From UBA11740 sp049273695 (GTDB lineage: Bacteria; Acidobacteriota; Blastocatellia; Pyrinomonadales; Pyrinomonadaceae), in NCBI GenBank assembly GCA_049273695.1, contig JBASRE010000057.1, forward strand, positions 1 through 64,000: a stretch of 64,000 bases of DNA, read 5' to 3'. This document shows positions 16,953 through 26,031 of the stretch, piece by piece. The notes below the pieces were generated by a model, which was not told where the DNA came from, ran no database searches, and worked only from the letters and a program-made list of their open reading frames with translations. Positions within the stretch are counted from its first letter, which is position 1. Every line of letters starts with the position of its first letter. The translations under genes were made by a program, and so were the position numbers.

Positions 16953-18599
16953 ATGAAGTCATTGGTCGCTGGGTTACTCGTCCTCGCCACGTTTGCCATG
17001 GGAGTTGGTCAGCGCCAAGGCCCGCGGCGGTCCCAGAACAATACGGCTCCGGCAACGCAGACGATCCGGATCTGCCAGGGTGTGCCAATCCCTGACGGTT
17101 ACGTGATCGTGGCGTACCTGACGTCCGCGGCCTGTCCGCATGGCTCGTACGTTCTGAAAAGAGTGAATTCATACGAGAGTTCGTTAGGTGGGAATCGAAA
17201 CGCAGCGGATCCGAAAACTTCCTCCACCGCCGCGAGCGATCCAGGAAATCAACCGCAAACGGTGAGAACCGCGACTGACAAAGGCACGCGAAGTTCGGCG
17301 AAACGATCGACCTCGCCCGCGCCGTCTAACAGCTCGCCGCCAACGATTGCGAATTCGCCAGCGCTTGGTCGAGGTACAGCCACTGCATCGAGGCCGCGCG
17401 TCGTGGGCAATCGGCAAACCCAGAATCAAACTGCGAACGCGCTTGTCAGCACGCCACCAACGCAGGATGAAGAGACCGGCCCGCCAACGTTGACCGGCAG
17501 CGAGCCGACGCGACCGTCAGGGCCGCCTACATTGGCGAAGGCGGGCTCTCGGCCGCAAACCTCGAACACGACGGAAGTTAATGATCCGGCGGCCGAACCC
17601 ACAACCGAAGAGCTTAGCGAGGGCGATGTCCTGCGCGTTGACACGACGCTGGTAACGGTTCCGGTAAGTGTTCTCGATCGGCAGGGACGCTTCATTTCAA
17701 ACCTCAAACGTGAAGATTTCACGCTGCTCGAGAACGGCAATGAACAATCGATCGCGTTCTTCGAGACGGCCGAAAAGCCTTTCACCGTTGCGTTGGTGCT
17801 CGACACTTCGGCATCTACCCAGTTCAAGTTGTCCGAGATCAAGGCTGCGGCACTCGAGTTTGCGAAGCAACTGCGGCCGCAGGATCGCGTGCTCGTGGTG
17901 ACCTTTAATAGCGAAGTGTTACTGCTGACCGAACCGACGAACGATCTGGTCCTGATGGAACAGACCATCGAAGAATTTGTGCACACCGGAACGGCGACCC
18001 GCTTGTACGACGCAGTAAATCTGACGATCGCCGAACGCTTGAACCGAATTAAAGGTCGCAAGGCGATCGTACTGTTCACCGACGGCGTCGATACGGCGAG
18101 CCAGCAGGCTTCGTATCAAAGCACGCTGGAGCAAGTCGAAGAGTTGGACGCGCTCATCTATCCAGTTCAATACGACACCAGCGACTACATGCGTGCGATG
18201 CAAGGCAGCGGCCAGGGCACGGTCACCACGACGACGACGCGGCGAGGCATCTTTGGCTCGACAACTTCGACCCAAACTTACAGCGCGCCCGCGAACAGTG
18301 GCGCGCCCCTACCCGGCACAACCAAAGAAGATTACGACCGGGCGAATGTTTATCTACACGCGTTGGCCGACAAGACCGGCGGCCGTCTTTATCAAGCGAA
18401 GGACACGAAACAGTTGGCCGAATCATTCTCGGCCATCGCCGAAGAGTTGCGCCGGCAATACACGCTTGGCTATTACCCGAAGACCGCGAGCGTTGCAGAT
18501 GGAGAACGTCGCGCGATTCGGGTGCGCGTGCGCCAACCGAACCTCGCGGTAAAGGCGCGCAACAGTTACGTGAAGTCTTCCCCGAGTCAGAACAAGTAA
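16953..18599 (+). CDS. Exported VWA-domain protein (Acidobacterial VWFA-related type)
   Basis: A 548-residue protein with a signal peptide (about 1-20), a 200-residue Ser/Thr/Pro-rich linker, and from about 225 the sequence pattern of the Acidobacterial VWFA-related domain: VPVSVLDRQGRFISNLKRED, then ENGNEQSIAFFE, and a VWA domain whose metal-ion site reads ALVLDTSASTQF. Further VWA elements are IVLFTDGVDTAS and a C-terminal RRQYTLGYYP with RAIRVRVRQPN. The likely role is protein or matrix binding outside the cytoplasmic membrane. The gene opens a two-gene unit with the repeat protein that follows. Confidence 0.88.
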   Translation: MKSLVAGLLVLATFAMGVGQRQGPRRSQNNTAPATQTIRICQGVPIPDGYVIVAYLTSAACPHGSYVLKRVNSYESSLGGNRNAADPKTSSTAASDPGNQPQTVRTATDKGTRSSAKRSTSPAPSNSSPPTIANSPALGRGTATASRPRVVGNRQTQNQTANALVSTPPTQDEETGPPTLTGSEPTRPSGPPTLAKAGSRPQTSNTTEVNDPAAEPTTEELSEGDVLRVDTTLVTVPVSVLDRQGRFISNLKREDFTLLENGNEQSIAFFETAEKPFTVALVLDTSASTQFKLSEIKAAALEFAKQLRPQDRVLVVTFNSEVLLLTEPTNDLVLMEQTIEEFVHTGTATRLYDAVNLTIAERLNRIKGRKAIVLFTDGVDTASQQASYQSTLEQVEELDALIYPVQYDTSDYMRAMQGSGQGTVTTTTTRRGIFGSTTSTQTYSAPANSGAPLPGTTKEDYDRANVYLHALADKTGGRLYQAKDTKQLAESFSAIAEELRRQYTLGYYPKTASVADGERRAIRVRVRQPNLAVKARNSYVKSSPSQNK

Positions 18600-18671
18600 T
18601 TGCGGATCCACCAACGTCCGGCTGAGTGCGGCGGCCCCAAAATTGGCGGAGTTAGAAAGGCGGTACGTATC

Positions 18672-19802
18672 ATGTTCAGGAATCGTTTGTTAGAAAGTGG
18701 GGTCCCCGTGCGATCACTTTTACTTAAATCGGGAATTGTCGTCGTGCTGATTTGCGCGTTCGCAGTTGCCGCCAGCGCTTACACCCTGGTGTTCCGCAAT
18801 GGCAACCGGATGGAAATACCGGATGAGTTCACAGTCACGAGAACGACTCTGACTTATGAAATCACGCCGGGTTTTCAGAAGACTATTCTGGTGAGTTTGA
18901 TTGATATTAGCGCCACGGAGCGTGCCAACAACGAGCCGTGGGGTAGTTTTTTCAAGCGCAGTCAGATTGCGAAGCAGCGGGCTCAGGCTCAGCAAACGCT
19001 TGAGCCTTCTGAGCCGGCTCCGCAGGCTACCAAGACCGTAACTAACAGTGACCTTGCCGCAATTCGTCAACGCCGGCTTGAAAGCGAGCAGGCTTACGAG
19101 AAGCGACGTCTGCAATTGGGCCTGCCGACTGTCGCGGAAACGCGTTTTCGTCAGCAGGAGGAAGAGAGGCTCTTCCGTTCCGAACTGCGCGACCGAGCCG
19201 CGGCTACTTCACGCGAAGAGTCTTACTGGCGTGGGCGCTCCCGGGAACTGCGCACTGAGATTGCGACGGTTGATAATCAACTCAATTACGTTCGGGCGCG
19301 GCTAACAGAAATCAATGAATCGTCGCGCGTCGCACCAAGCGTGACGCAAGTCTATCCGAACTGGCCTAATTACGATCCCTGGTCGCGGAACGGACGTTGG
19401 CGCCGCCGTATGCCGCAGACAACTCCGCCGATCTTCGGACCGCCTCAATATCCTTACGGTTATCCAAATGGGCAATATCCAGGTTATCCGCCGGGACAGA
19501 ACCCTTACGGATATCCTCAGGGACAGAACCCTTACGGCTATCCAGGTCAGAACCCGTACGGCTACCCGGGCCAGTATCCGCCGTATGGCTATCCGGGTCA
19601 GAACCCTTACGGTTACCCGGGCCAAAATCCCTATGGCTATCCGACGTCGCCTTACGAAACCGACAAGTCCATGCAACACGCGGATCTCACTCGTCGTCTG
19701 GATGATTTGCTGATGCGACGTGCCGGACTGATGGCGCAGTGGCGAGCGTTGGAAGGCGAAGCGCGTGATGCGCGCGTGCCGCAGATTTGGCTTGAACCGT
19801 GA
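18672..19802 (+). CDS. Membrane-anchored coiled-coil protein with Pro-Tyr-Gly-Gln repeats
   Basis: About 376 residues from the ATG at 18672 (a longer TTG-started reading begins at 18600). A hydrophobic segment (LLLKSGIVVVLICAFAVAAS) is followed by a small domain that begins YTLVFRNGNRMEIPDEF, typical of short SH3-like or DUF-type exported modules in Acidobacteriota. A long charged coiled coil comes next (about 130-230), then a low-complexity region built of units such as NPYGYPGQ repeated about eight times, and a final helix. No enzyme motif is visible. Position after the VWA gene suggests a shared envelope role. The repeat array is coding, not a DNA satellite. Confidence 0.7.
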   Translation: MFRNRLLESGVPVRSLLLKSGIVVVLICAFAVAASAYTLVFRNGNRMEIPDEFTVTRTTLTYEITPGFQKTILVSLIDISATERANNEPWGSFFKRSQIAKQRAQAQQTLEPSEPAPQATKTVTNSDLAAIRQRRLESEQAYEKRRLQLGLPTVAETRFRQQEEERLFRSELRDRAAATSREESYWRGRSRELRTEIATVDNQLNYVRARLTEINESSRVAPSVTQVYPNWPNYDPWSRNGRWRRRMPQTTPPIFGPPQYPYGYPNGQYPGYPPGQNPYGYPQGQNPYGYPGQNPYGYPGQYPPYGYPGQNPYGYPGQNPYGYPTSPYETDKSMQHADLTRRLDDLLMRRAGLMAQWRALEGEARDARVPQIWLEP

Positions 19803-19879
19803 TCGTCAGTTGTCAGTAGTCCGTAGTCAGTTGTAAAAAGGAACCGAAGCGAATACAACTGACAACGGACGACTGACGA

Positions 19880-21355
19880 ATGACTAACGTTTGGGAAACT
19901 ATCATCGGGCTGGAAGTCCACGCCCAACTCAGCACCGAATCGAAAATTTTCTGCGGATGCTCGACCCGCTTTGGCGATGAGCCGAATGCGAACACGTGTC
20001 CGGTGTGCCTCGGTTTGCCGGGTGCGCTGCCGGTTTTGAATCGGCGCGTGATTGAGCTGGGCGCGCGCGCCGCTCTGGCGCTCGGACTTCAGATTCAGGA
20101 ACGTTCGATCTTCGCGCGCAAAAATTATTTCTACCCCGATCTCCCGAAGGGCTACCAAATATCGCAATACGATCAACCGTTTTCGATGAACGGCACGCTC
20201 GAGATTATGACGGCTGAACGTGACGAAGCCGGCCACGCGCGTGACTGGAGGCCGATGACGATAGGCATCACTCGGCTGCATCTTGAAGAAGATGCGGGGA
20301 AGAACGTGCACGAAGGATTACCGGACGTCGATCGCTATTCCTACATCGATCTGAATCGCGCGGGCACGCCGTTGGCTGAAATTGTCACTGAGCCCGATTT
20401 CCGTTCGTCCTGGGAGGCCTACGATTACGTGAACCACGTGCGGCGCGCGCTGCAATGGGTCGGTGCGTCCGAAGCGGACATGGAGAAGGGAAATCTGCGC
20501 TGCGAAGCGAACGTCTCAATTCGTCGTAAAGGCGACAAGACGTTCGGCACGAAGGTCGAGTTGAAAAACCTTAACTCGGTTCGTTTCATGCAAAGGGCGA
20601 TCGAGTTCGAGGTTGAGCGGCACATCAAGACGATTGAATCCGGCGGACAGCTTAATCAGGAAACGCGTCTATGGGACGAACGCGCGAACGAAACGCGCCC
20701 GATGCGTTCCAAGGAAGAAGCGCACGACTATCGCTATTTTCCTGAACCTGATCTGCCGCCGCTGGTTGTCAGCAGTGAATTGATCGATCGAGTCCAGGCC
20801 TCAATGCCCGAATTACCCGGGCCGCGCGCGAAGCGCTTCGGCGAACAGTACGGTCTATCGTTCAGCGACGCGTCGCAACTGACGAGCGATCGTTCCCTCG
20901 CGGATTACTACGAAGCTGCGGTCGAGGCGAGCGGCGGTAATGCGCGCGCCACGACGAACTGGATTCGATCTGAGTTGCTGCGCGAACTTGAGAATGCGGG
21001 ATTGGCGGCGGACAAGTCGCCGGTTCCGGCGGTCGAACTCGGCGCGCTCGTCCGCATGATTGACGACGGAACGATCAGCGGGAAACAGGGCAAGGATGTT
21101 CTGGTTGAGATGTTCCGGAGCGGCAAGCCTGCGTCCGCAATTGTCGAAGATCGCGGACTGGTTCAAGTCAGCGACACTGGCGAAATCGATAGCATCATTG
21201 ATCAAGTAATCGCGGCGAATCCAAATCAGGTCGAACAGTTTCGCGGAGGGAAAGAAGGTCTGTTCGGATTCTTCGTCGGTCAGGTGATGAAGGCTTCAAA
21301 AGGAAAAGCAAATCCCAAGATCGTGAACGAGCGCCTGCGCGAAAAATTGAAGTGA
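19880..21355 (+). CDS. gatB: Asp/Glu-tRNA amidotransferase subunit B
   Basis: A 491-residue GatB. It activates and amidates Glu-tRNA(Gln) and Asp-tRNA(Asn) together with GatA and GatC, which are not in this window. Family blocks are clear: WETIIGLEVHAQL, the cysteines of SKIFCGCSTRF and ANTCPVCLGLPG that bind zinc, YPDLPKGYQISQYDQP, LHLEEDAGK, and the YqeY-like tail DGTISGKQGKDVL. Length is normal. The 77 bases before it hold only short direct repeats (TCAGTTGTCAGTAGTC and variants). Confidence 0.96.
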   Translation: MTNVWETIIGLEVHAQLSTESKIFCGCSTRFGDEPNANTCPVCLGLPGALPVLNRRVIELGARAALALGLQIQERSIFARKNYFYPDLPKGYQISQYDQPFSMNGTLEIMTAERDEAGHARDWRPMTIGITRLHLEEDAGKNVHEGLPDVDRYSYIDLNRAGTPLAEIVTEPDFRSSWEAYDYVNHVRRALQWVGASEADMEKGNLRCEANVSIRRKGDKTFGTKVELKNLNSVRFMQRAIEFEVERHIKTIESGGQLNQETRLWDERANETRPMRSKEEAHDYRYFPEPDLPPLVVSSELIDRVQASMPELPGPRAKRFGEQYGLSFSDASQLTSDRSLADYYEAAVEASGGNARATTNWIRSELLRELENAGLAADKSPVPAVELGALVRMIDDGTISGKQGKDVLVEMFRSGKPASAIVEDRGLVQVSDTGEIDSIIDQVIAANPNQVEQFRGGKEGLFGFFVGQVMKASKGKANPKIVNERLREKLK

Positions 21356-21462
21356 TTTGGAGTGCGGTGGCAGAGCGAAGCGGCGACACCGCTTTGGATG
21401 ATTGCTGCCGCAATTCCTAATCCAAAGCGCCGTCGTCGCTTCGCTCTGCCGGCGCACTCCAT
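21356..21462. repeat. Dispersed palindromic repeat, family R1 (complete, two arms)
   Basis: Left arm TTTGGAGTGCGGTGGCAGAG...GCTTTGGAT and right arm ATCCAAAGCGCCGTCGTCGC...GGCGCACTCC are inverted copies separated by about 20 bases. It starts one base after the gatB stop and ends two bases before the ATG of the SDR gene, so the SDR ribosome site lies within the repeat. Confidence 0.85.
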
Positions 21463-21463
21463 A

Positions 21464-22183
21464 ATGGATCTCACCAACAAAACAGCCATCATCACCGGCG
21501 GCACCAAGGGAATTGGCCGCGGCATCGCTGAAGCATTGATTCGCGAAGGCGTCTCAGTCTGCATCAGCGCGCGCCATCCAAACGAACTTACCGAAGCCGT
21601 CGACGAGCTGAATCAGCTTAACGGAGGTCGCGCGGTCGGATTCGTCTGCGATGTTCGCGATTACCGTCAGGTGCGAGGGCTGGTCGCGCATGCCATTAAA
21701 GAACTCGGCGGGCTCGACATTCTCATCAACAACGCCGGCATCGGCATTTTCAAAACAGTCGAGGAAACCTCGCCGGAAGATTTCCGCGCGGTGATGGAGA
21801 CAAATGTCTTCGGCGTCTTCTACTGCTGCCGCGAAGCAATTCCCGCGATGAAGCAGCGCGGCGGTGGCTACATCATCAACATCTCTTCGCTGGCGGGCGT
21901 GAACGCGCATCCACGCATGGCTGCTTACAACGCTTCGAAGTTCGGTTTGAATGGGTTCAGCGAAGCGTTGATGCAGGAAGTGCGTCACGACAACATCAAA
22001 GTCAGCTACGTCATGCCCGGCTCCGTTAACACGGAATTCGGCGGCGACTCGCCCAGTGACGAAAAGAGTTGGCAATTGACACCGTTCGACATCGCGCGTG
22101 TCGTCCTCGATCTGCTTGCACACGACGATCACTCGCTCGTGAGCCGCGTCGAAATCCGACCGAGCAAGCCACCGAAGAAGTAG
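21464..22183 (+). CDS. Short-chain dehydrogenase/reductase
   Basis: A 239-residue classical SDR. The cofactor site TGGTKGIGRG (about 12-21), the NNAG motif (ILINNAGIGIF), the catalytic Ser of NISSLAG and the YNASK motif are all present. A basic residue after TGG and Ser-Ala-Arg at the second strand end would suit NADP(H). The substrate cannot be inferred. The ATG at 21464 is chosen because the longer reading from 21362 only translates the R1 repeat. No standard ribosome site is visible because the repeat abuts the start. Confidence 0.9.
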   Translation: MDLTNKTAIITGGTKGIGRGIAEALIREGVSVCISARHPNELTEAVDELNQLNGGRAVGFVCDVRDYRQVRGLVAHAIKELGGLDILINNAGIGIFKTVEETSPEDFRAVMETNVFGVFYCCREAIPAMKQRGGGYIINISSLAGVNAHPRMAAYNASKFGLNGFSEALMQEVRHDNIKVSYVMPGSVNTEFGGDSPSDEKSWQLTPFDIARVVLDLLAHDDHSLVSRVEIRPSKPPKK

Positions 22184-22256
22184 CGGCAGCAGGTCAGTTT
22201 GCATTGATGTCCGGTCTTGAGAGAACCAAAATTCACAACGGAAACCAACCAAAACG

Positions 22257-22880
22257 ATGGAAGCAAGTGACGCAGCTGAGCAAATAATCGAAACAAAAGA
22301 AAAGGGCGACGACAAGTTTAAGGCGCGTGCCGCCCTGATCATCGGCTTTATGGCTATGCTGCTGGCAATTACCAGTCTGGGCGGCGGCAATGTCCTTGAA
22401 GACATGATCGCCCACAACATTCACGCCAGCGACACCTGGGCTTTTTATCAAGCGAAGACGATTCGGCAGACGACGGTGCGTACTTCGGCCGATGAGCTCG
22501 AAGCCGAATTAAAAATGAATCCGAATATGCCTGCCGACGCACGCCGATTTCTCGAGTCTAAGATCGATGACTATCGCAAGACGGCCGAGCGATATGACGA
22601 CGAGCCGGACAAAAGCGATCCCACGAATCCGTTGAAGGGCGAAGGTCGGAAGCAACTGACGGCGCGGGCGCGTGACTTCGAAGCACAACGTGAAATCGCC
22701 CAGAAGAAAGATCCGAACTTCGATTTTGCCGAGGCTCTGTTCCAGATTGCGATCGTGCTGGCGTCCGTTTCCATCCTCGCAACCGCGCGTCGCATCCTGC
22801 AGCTGGCGATAATCGCGGGTTTCGCGGCAATGCTCCTGATGATTAATGGCTACTTCCTGCTTCTGCCGAATCTGCTGTAA
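22257..22880 (+). CDS. DUF4337 membrane protein
   Basis: A 207-residue protein. The N-terminus KARAALIIGFMAMLLAITSLGGGN carries one helix, then comes an amphipathic helical region with HASDTWAFYQAKTIRQT, a charged coiled segment, and two helices at the end (about 150-170 and 178-203). This is the layout of DUF4337, whose function is unknown. It lies between the SDR gene and dtd, with only five bases before dtd, so the two are probably co-transcribed. Confidence 0.82.
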   Translation: MEASDAAEQIIETKEKGDDKFKARAALIIGFMAMLLAITSLGGGNVLEDMIAHNIHASDTWAFYQAKTIRQTTVRTSADELEAELKMNPNMPADARRFLESKIDDYRKTAERYDDEPDKSDPTNPLKGEGRKQLTARARDFEAQREIAQKKDPNFDFAEALFQIAIVLASVSILATARRILQLAIIAGFAAMLLMINGYFLLLPNLL

Positions 22881-22885
22881 AACCG

Positions 22886-23335
22886 ATGCGAGCCGTCATC
22901 CAGCGCGTCACGCGCGCGAAAGTTACAGTTGATGGCGAGGTGATCGGCGAGATCGGAAAGGGTCTCGTGGTTCTGCTCGGGATCGCGCGCGACGACACGA
23001 AAGTCGAAGCGGCATACCTGGTTGATAAGATCGCGAACCTCCGTATCTTTGACGATGACGACGGCAAGATGAACTTGGCGGTCAAAGACGTCGGCGGCGC
23101 GCTGCTGATAATTTCGCAGTTCACTTTGTACGGAGATGTGCGCCGCGGTTTGCGGCCGTCGTGGATTGAGGCAGCACCGCCCGAAGTCGCCGAGCCGCTT
23201 TACGATTTCTTCGTGCGCCAGGCGCGGTCAACGATTGACGATGTGGCGACAGGAAAGTTTCAGGCTATGATGCAGGTAGAATTGGTGAACGACGGGCCAG
23301 TGACGATTCTGCTGGATAGCAACAAATTATTCTGA
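22886..23335 (+). CDS. dtd: D-aminoacyl-tRNA deacylase
   Basis: A 149-residue DTD. It hydrolyses D-amino acids wrongly attached to tRNA. The two active-site segments are present: SQFTLYGD (with the conserved Ser-Gln) and the chirality-checking loop, here NDGPVTILLDS. The N-terminus MRAVIQRVTRAKVTVDGEV is typical. Its C-terminal end runs into an 8-base repeat (AACAAATT) that reappears just before the next gene. Confidence 0.95.
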   Translation: MRAVIQRVTRAKVTVDGEVIGEIGKGLVVLLGIARDDTKVEAAYLVDKIANLRIFDDDDGKMNLAVKDVGGALLIISQFTLYGDVRRGLRPSWIEAAPPEVAEPLYDFFVRQARSTIDDVATGKFQAMMQVELVNDGPVTILLDSNKLF

Positions 23336-23336
23336 C

Positions 23337-23551
23337 TTTGCGTTACTTTGCGTCTTTGCGTGAGCTAGGCTTTACAGAAAAACTGAGTTTTTTTGCTCCC
23401 CTCTCCGCAAGCGGAGAGGGGATGGGGGAGAGGTTGGGCGCGCGGAACCCCACCCCTAACCCCTCCCCGTTTACGGGGAGGGGAAACCGAAGAACTGAAA
23501 ATTACTTTTTGCGCAAAGGCCAGCCCACGCAAAGACGCAAAGACGCAAAGG
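23337..23551. repeat. Nested inverted repeat, family R6
   Basis: Outer arms TTTGCGTCTTTGCGTGAGCT and GCCCACGCAAAGACGCAAAG; inner hairpins CCCCTCTCCGCAAGCGGAGA and CCCCTCCCCGTTTACGGGGA. The unit lies between AACAAATT at 23321-23328 and AACAAATT at 23569-23576. The inner hairpin type recurs at 43994 and 47346. Confidence 0.75.
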
Positions 23552-23576
23552 CACCCAAAGCTAAGGAGAACAAATT

Positions 23577-24269
23577 GTGAGTAGAGCGAGAGTTATCCCA
23601 TCCCTCATTGTCTTCCTACTTTTTTCCTTTACCGCTTGCAATCAATCAAAGACAAACACCAACGGCGCGAATTCGAACGCGAATGCGGGCGCCGCGTCGA
23701 ATGTTAAGTCGGCAAAACCCGTCCCCGATGCAGAAGTCGCGGTAATCGAGACTGCCGACTATGGCCGCATCGTGATCGAGCTCTATCCGAACATCGCGCC
23801 ACAACACGTCGAACGATTCAAGAGACTTATCAACGAGAAGTTCTACGACGGGACGGCGATTCATCGCATCGATGCGGAGCTGGGAATCATTCAGGGTGGC
23901 GATCCCCTCACGAAGACAGGCAGCGCGGCGATGTGGGGCACCGGTAATTCGCCTTACCCGAACGTGCCGGCTGAATTCAGCGACATCCCTTACGAACGTG
24001 GGACGCTGGGCGCGGCGCGCACCAGCGACATCAACGGCGCGAATTGCCAGTGGTTCATCACCCTCAAGAGACAGCCGGCGTTCGACAAGCAATACACGGT
24101 TTTCGGAAAAGTTGTTGACGGGATCAAGAACGCGGAAATCATCATGAGCGCGCCGACTGTGGAAGGAAGTCCGCGCCCGTCAGACAAGGTTGTGATTACC
24201 AGTGTGACCTTGCAACCACGGGTAAATTCTCCGGCGACTCCATCTCCGACACCGACCCCATCCCCGTAG
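23577..24269 (+). CDS. Cyclophilin-type peptidyl-prolyl isomerase lipoprotein
   Basis: A 230-residue exported cyclophilin. After the GTG start (ribosome site AAGGAG) a lipoprotein signal ends at FTAC (Cys21), followed by an Asn/Gly/Ala spacer. The cyclophilin fold begins near 55: VIETADYGRIVIELYPNIAP, then YDGTAIHRI, IIQGGDPL, a deviation LGAARTSDINGANCQWFITL in the substrate pocket, and YTVFGKVVDG. It would assist protein folding in the periplasm from a membrane anchor. A TPSPTPTPSP tail closes the chain. The gene ends directly against the stop of the convergent hydrolase gene. Confidence 0.9.
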   Translation: MSRARVIPSLIVFLLFSFTACNQSKTNTNGANSNANAGAASNVKSAKPVPDAEVAVIETADYGRIVIELYPNIAPQHVERFKRLINEKFYDGTAIHRIDAELGIIQGGDPLTKTGSAAMWGTGNSPYPNVPAEFSDIPYERGTLGAARTSDINGANCQWFITLKRQPAFDKQYTVFGKVVDGIKNAEIIMSAPTVEGSPRPSDKVVITSVTLQPRVNSPATPSPTPTPSP

Positions 24270-25271
24270 CTACATCTTCGGAAACAAGACCGGCAACGCA
24301 GCTTCCGAGGTAAACACGCAGCGCGCATTGTGGCCGCACAGCGGAACCACGACGACCTGGTGCGGCGCGTTGTATTTTGCTTTCACATAAGCCGCGTACG
24401 CCTGACCGCGCGCGAGTCGCGTCGGGCCCTGGGCCATCGCCGGACATGACGAATCGAATCCGGCGAGCGGCAGAACATCCAATTCACCTAACAAGTAAGT
24501 CATCGAGCGCGCAGCCATCTGTTTCTTTAACTGATCGTCGGGGATCTTAGAGGCATAGCCCGTGCGGTTCTTAAACCCATACGGCCAATTGTCATACGTC
24601 GTGCAGTTGCGCCCATCGCCGAATGGCCGCAGCTCGTTGTTCGCTCCACCGGGCCGTTCCGGATCCATGTATGAATAGCTCGACGGGTTCGAAACGACAT
24701 AGGTGATCGGAACGGCTGCGGAATCGTGAATCTGATTTGCCATACCGTAGCGCGTCGCGAACTGACCACCGGCAGAGTGGCCGGAGATCACGATCGACTT
24801 TAAGTTCGGAAAATTCTCTTTGCGCGTCAGCGCCCGCACGATCGCGTCCATGAAGTCATACGACGTGAGTTGCCCGTTGTTGGTCGCCACGCCGCCCGAG
24901 CGCCAGCTGTCTCCGCCGCACGGCCAATTGACTTCATTCGCTGCCAGCGTGTCCTGGCAGCCGCCGTTGTTCGCCGCGAATCGCGGCGAGATCGCGATCG
25001 TATTCTCAAGGGCGTTCGCGAGAAATGTTGCCGCCAGAGTCGTCCGAAAATAATTATCGGCGTCGCGTCCCGCGCCGTGAACGACGATCAGCGCGCGGGT
25101 AATCTTTTCGTTTTTCTTATCCAGCGGATAATTGCTGTAAAGGAGTGAGCGAGACTCTCCGCCCAACTTCACCCAACGCGTGCATTCAGGCGTCGCAGTC
25201 GTGCAGGGTTGCGCAGCGGCAACAGATGTAAAACCAAGAACGGCAAGAGAAAGAAAGAGGAAGTTCCGCAT
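24270..25271 (-). CDS. Exported alpha/beta hydrolase, PHB depolymerase/esterase-like
   Basis: A 333-residue secreted hydrolase from the ATG at 25271, with signal peptide MRNFLFLSLAVLGFTSVAAA. The fold is an alpha/beta hydrolase: ALIVVHGAGRDADNYF at the oxyanion region, the nucleophile elbow VISGHSAGGQFA (Ser in GHSAGG), and a late histidine in VVPLCGHNARC. Six or more cysteines point to disulfides in an exported protein. The substrate is unknown; the closest idea is an esterase or polyhydroxybutyrate-depolymerase-like enzyme. The gene is tail to tail with the cyclophilin gene with no gap. Confidence 0.78.
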   Translation of the reverse strand: MRNFLFLSLAVLGFTSVAAAQPCTTATPECTRWVKLGGESRSLLYSNYPLDKKNEKITRALIVVHGAGRDADNYFRTTLAATFLANALENTIAISPRFAANNGGCQDTLAANEVNWPCGGDSWRSGGVATNNGQLTSYDFMDAIVRALTRKENFPNLKSIVISGHSAGGQFATRYGMANQIHDSAAVPITYVVSNPSSYSYMDPERPGGANNELRPFGDGRNCTTYDNWPYGFKNRTGYASKIPDDQLKKQMAARSMTYLLGELDVLPLAGFDSSCPAMAQGPTRLARGQAYAAYVKAKYNAPHQVVVVPLCGHNARCVFTSEAALPVLFPKM

Positions 25272-25360
25272 GATGCGCGGGAGAATAAAACACCGCATAA
25301 GGTTTGTTCAAGAGGGTGGATGGTTGCTGTCTGGCCGGATGAGCTTTTGCGTGCTCCGTA

Positions 25361-25474
25361 GGTACGCACGCCTCTGGCGTGCAGCATGCCGGGAGGCATG
25401 CGTACCGCTCAAATCAATATCGTCGCGTGGTGCGTACGCCTCTGGCGTGCAGCATGCCCGGAAGCATGCGTACC
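25361..25474. repeat. Two tandem copies of palindromic repeat family R2
   Basis: Unit: GGTACGCACGCCTCTGGCGT, a short link, then GCATGCCGGGAGGCATGCGT ACC. The second copy begins at 25431 and ends two bases before the stop of the DUF6335 gene. Related copies lie at 38968 and 43896. Confidence 0.85.
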
Positions 25475-25476
25475 AA

Positions 25477-25875
25477 TCAGATCATATCGTCGCGGGTCTT
25501 TGATTGCTCTTCCAGTTCGTATCGATCGCGATCTCGTTTTTCGATCTTTTCGAGAAAGTCCAGCTCTTCATTGTCTTCAAAACTGACGCCGATGGCGCGC
25601 GCGTTCTCTTCGACGATCGATTGATCCGGAGTTGGGCTGTCTCCGGCAAAGGTTTCCGAGCCGGCGTTGTTCACGTCTTCCCAATCAGCGTCCAGATCGC
25701 CACCGGTGTCCTCGGGCGATGCCGCGGTGTTGTTGTGCAGCCGTTGCGCCAGCAGGTCCGGATCTTTCGGCGCGTGCGCAATCTCTTCTTCCATGAATTC
25801 TTCGATTTCAGGATCAGGTACAAAGTTTGGATCGTTAGCGAGGTATTCGAATGCTTCCGGTGTTTTCTTCGGCAT
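25477..25875 (-). CDS. DUF6335 family protein
   Basis: A 132-residue very acidic protein from the ATG at 25875 (MPKKTPEAFEYLAND). The core DLDADWEDVNNAGSETFAGD followed by SPTPDQSIVEENARAIGVSF and the C-terminal KIEKRDRDRYELEEQS fits DUF6335, best known from cyanobacteria and found in Acidobacteriota. Function is unknown. The N-terminal extension of the longest frame (up to 26034) is upstream leader. A ribosome site (GGAGAG) lies before the start. The gene ends against the R2 repeat. Confidence 0.75.
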   Translation of the reverse strand: MPKKTPEAFEYLANDPNFVPDPEIEEFMEEEIAHAPKDPDLLAQRLHNNTAASPEDTGGDLDADWEDVNNAGSETFAGDSPTPDQSIVEENARAIGVSFEDNEELDFLEKIEKRDRDRYELEEQSKTRDDMI

Positions 25876-26031
25876 GATGAACTCTCCGTTCAATAGAACA
25901 GTGGCGAACGATTCTGATCCAGAATCGGTCGGGGATAAAATATTAAGGGGGATTGAAACTGATCGGACTATAACAAATGGTTGAACGGGACGGCAACGAG
26001 GGCTGAAGAGTCCCTGAAGAAAGATGATTGT

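Noticed and set aside
19440..19655. Regular short repeats resembling a CRISPR array or satellite
   Set aside because: They are in-frame codons for NPYGYPGQ-like units with third-position differences, part of a protein gene; no spacers.
21362..21463. N-terminal extension of the SDR gene
   Set aside because: It only translates the R1 repeat, and the SDR pattern begins at the ATG at 21464.
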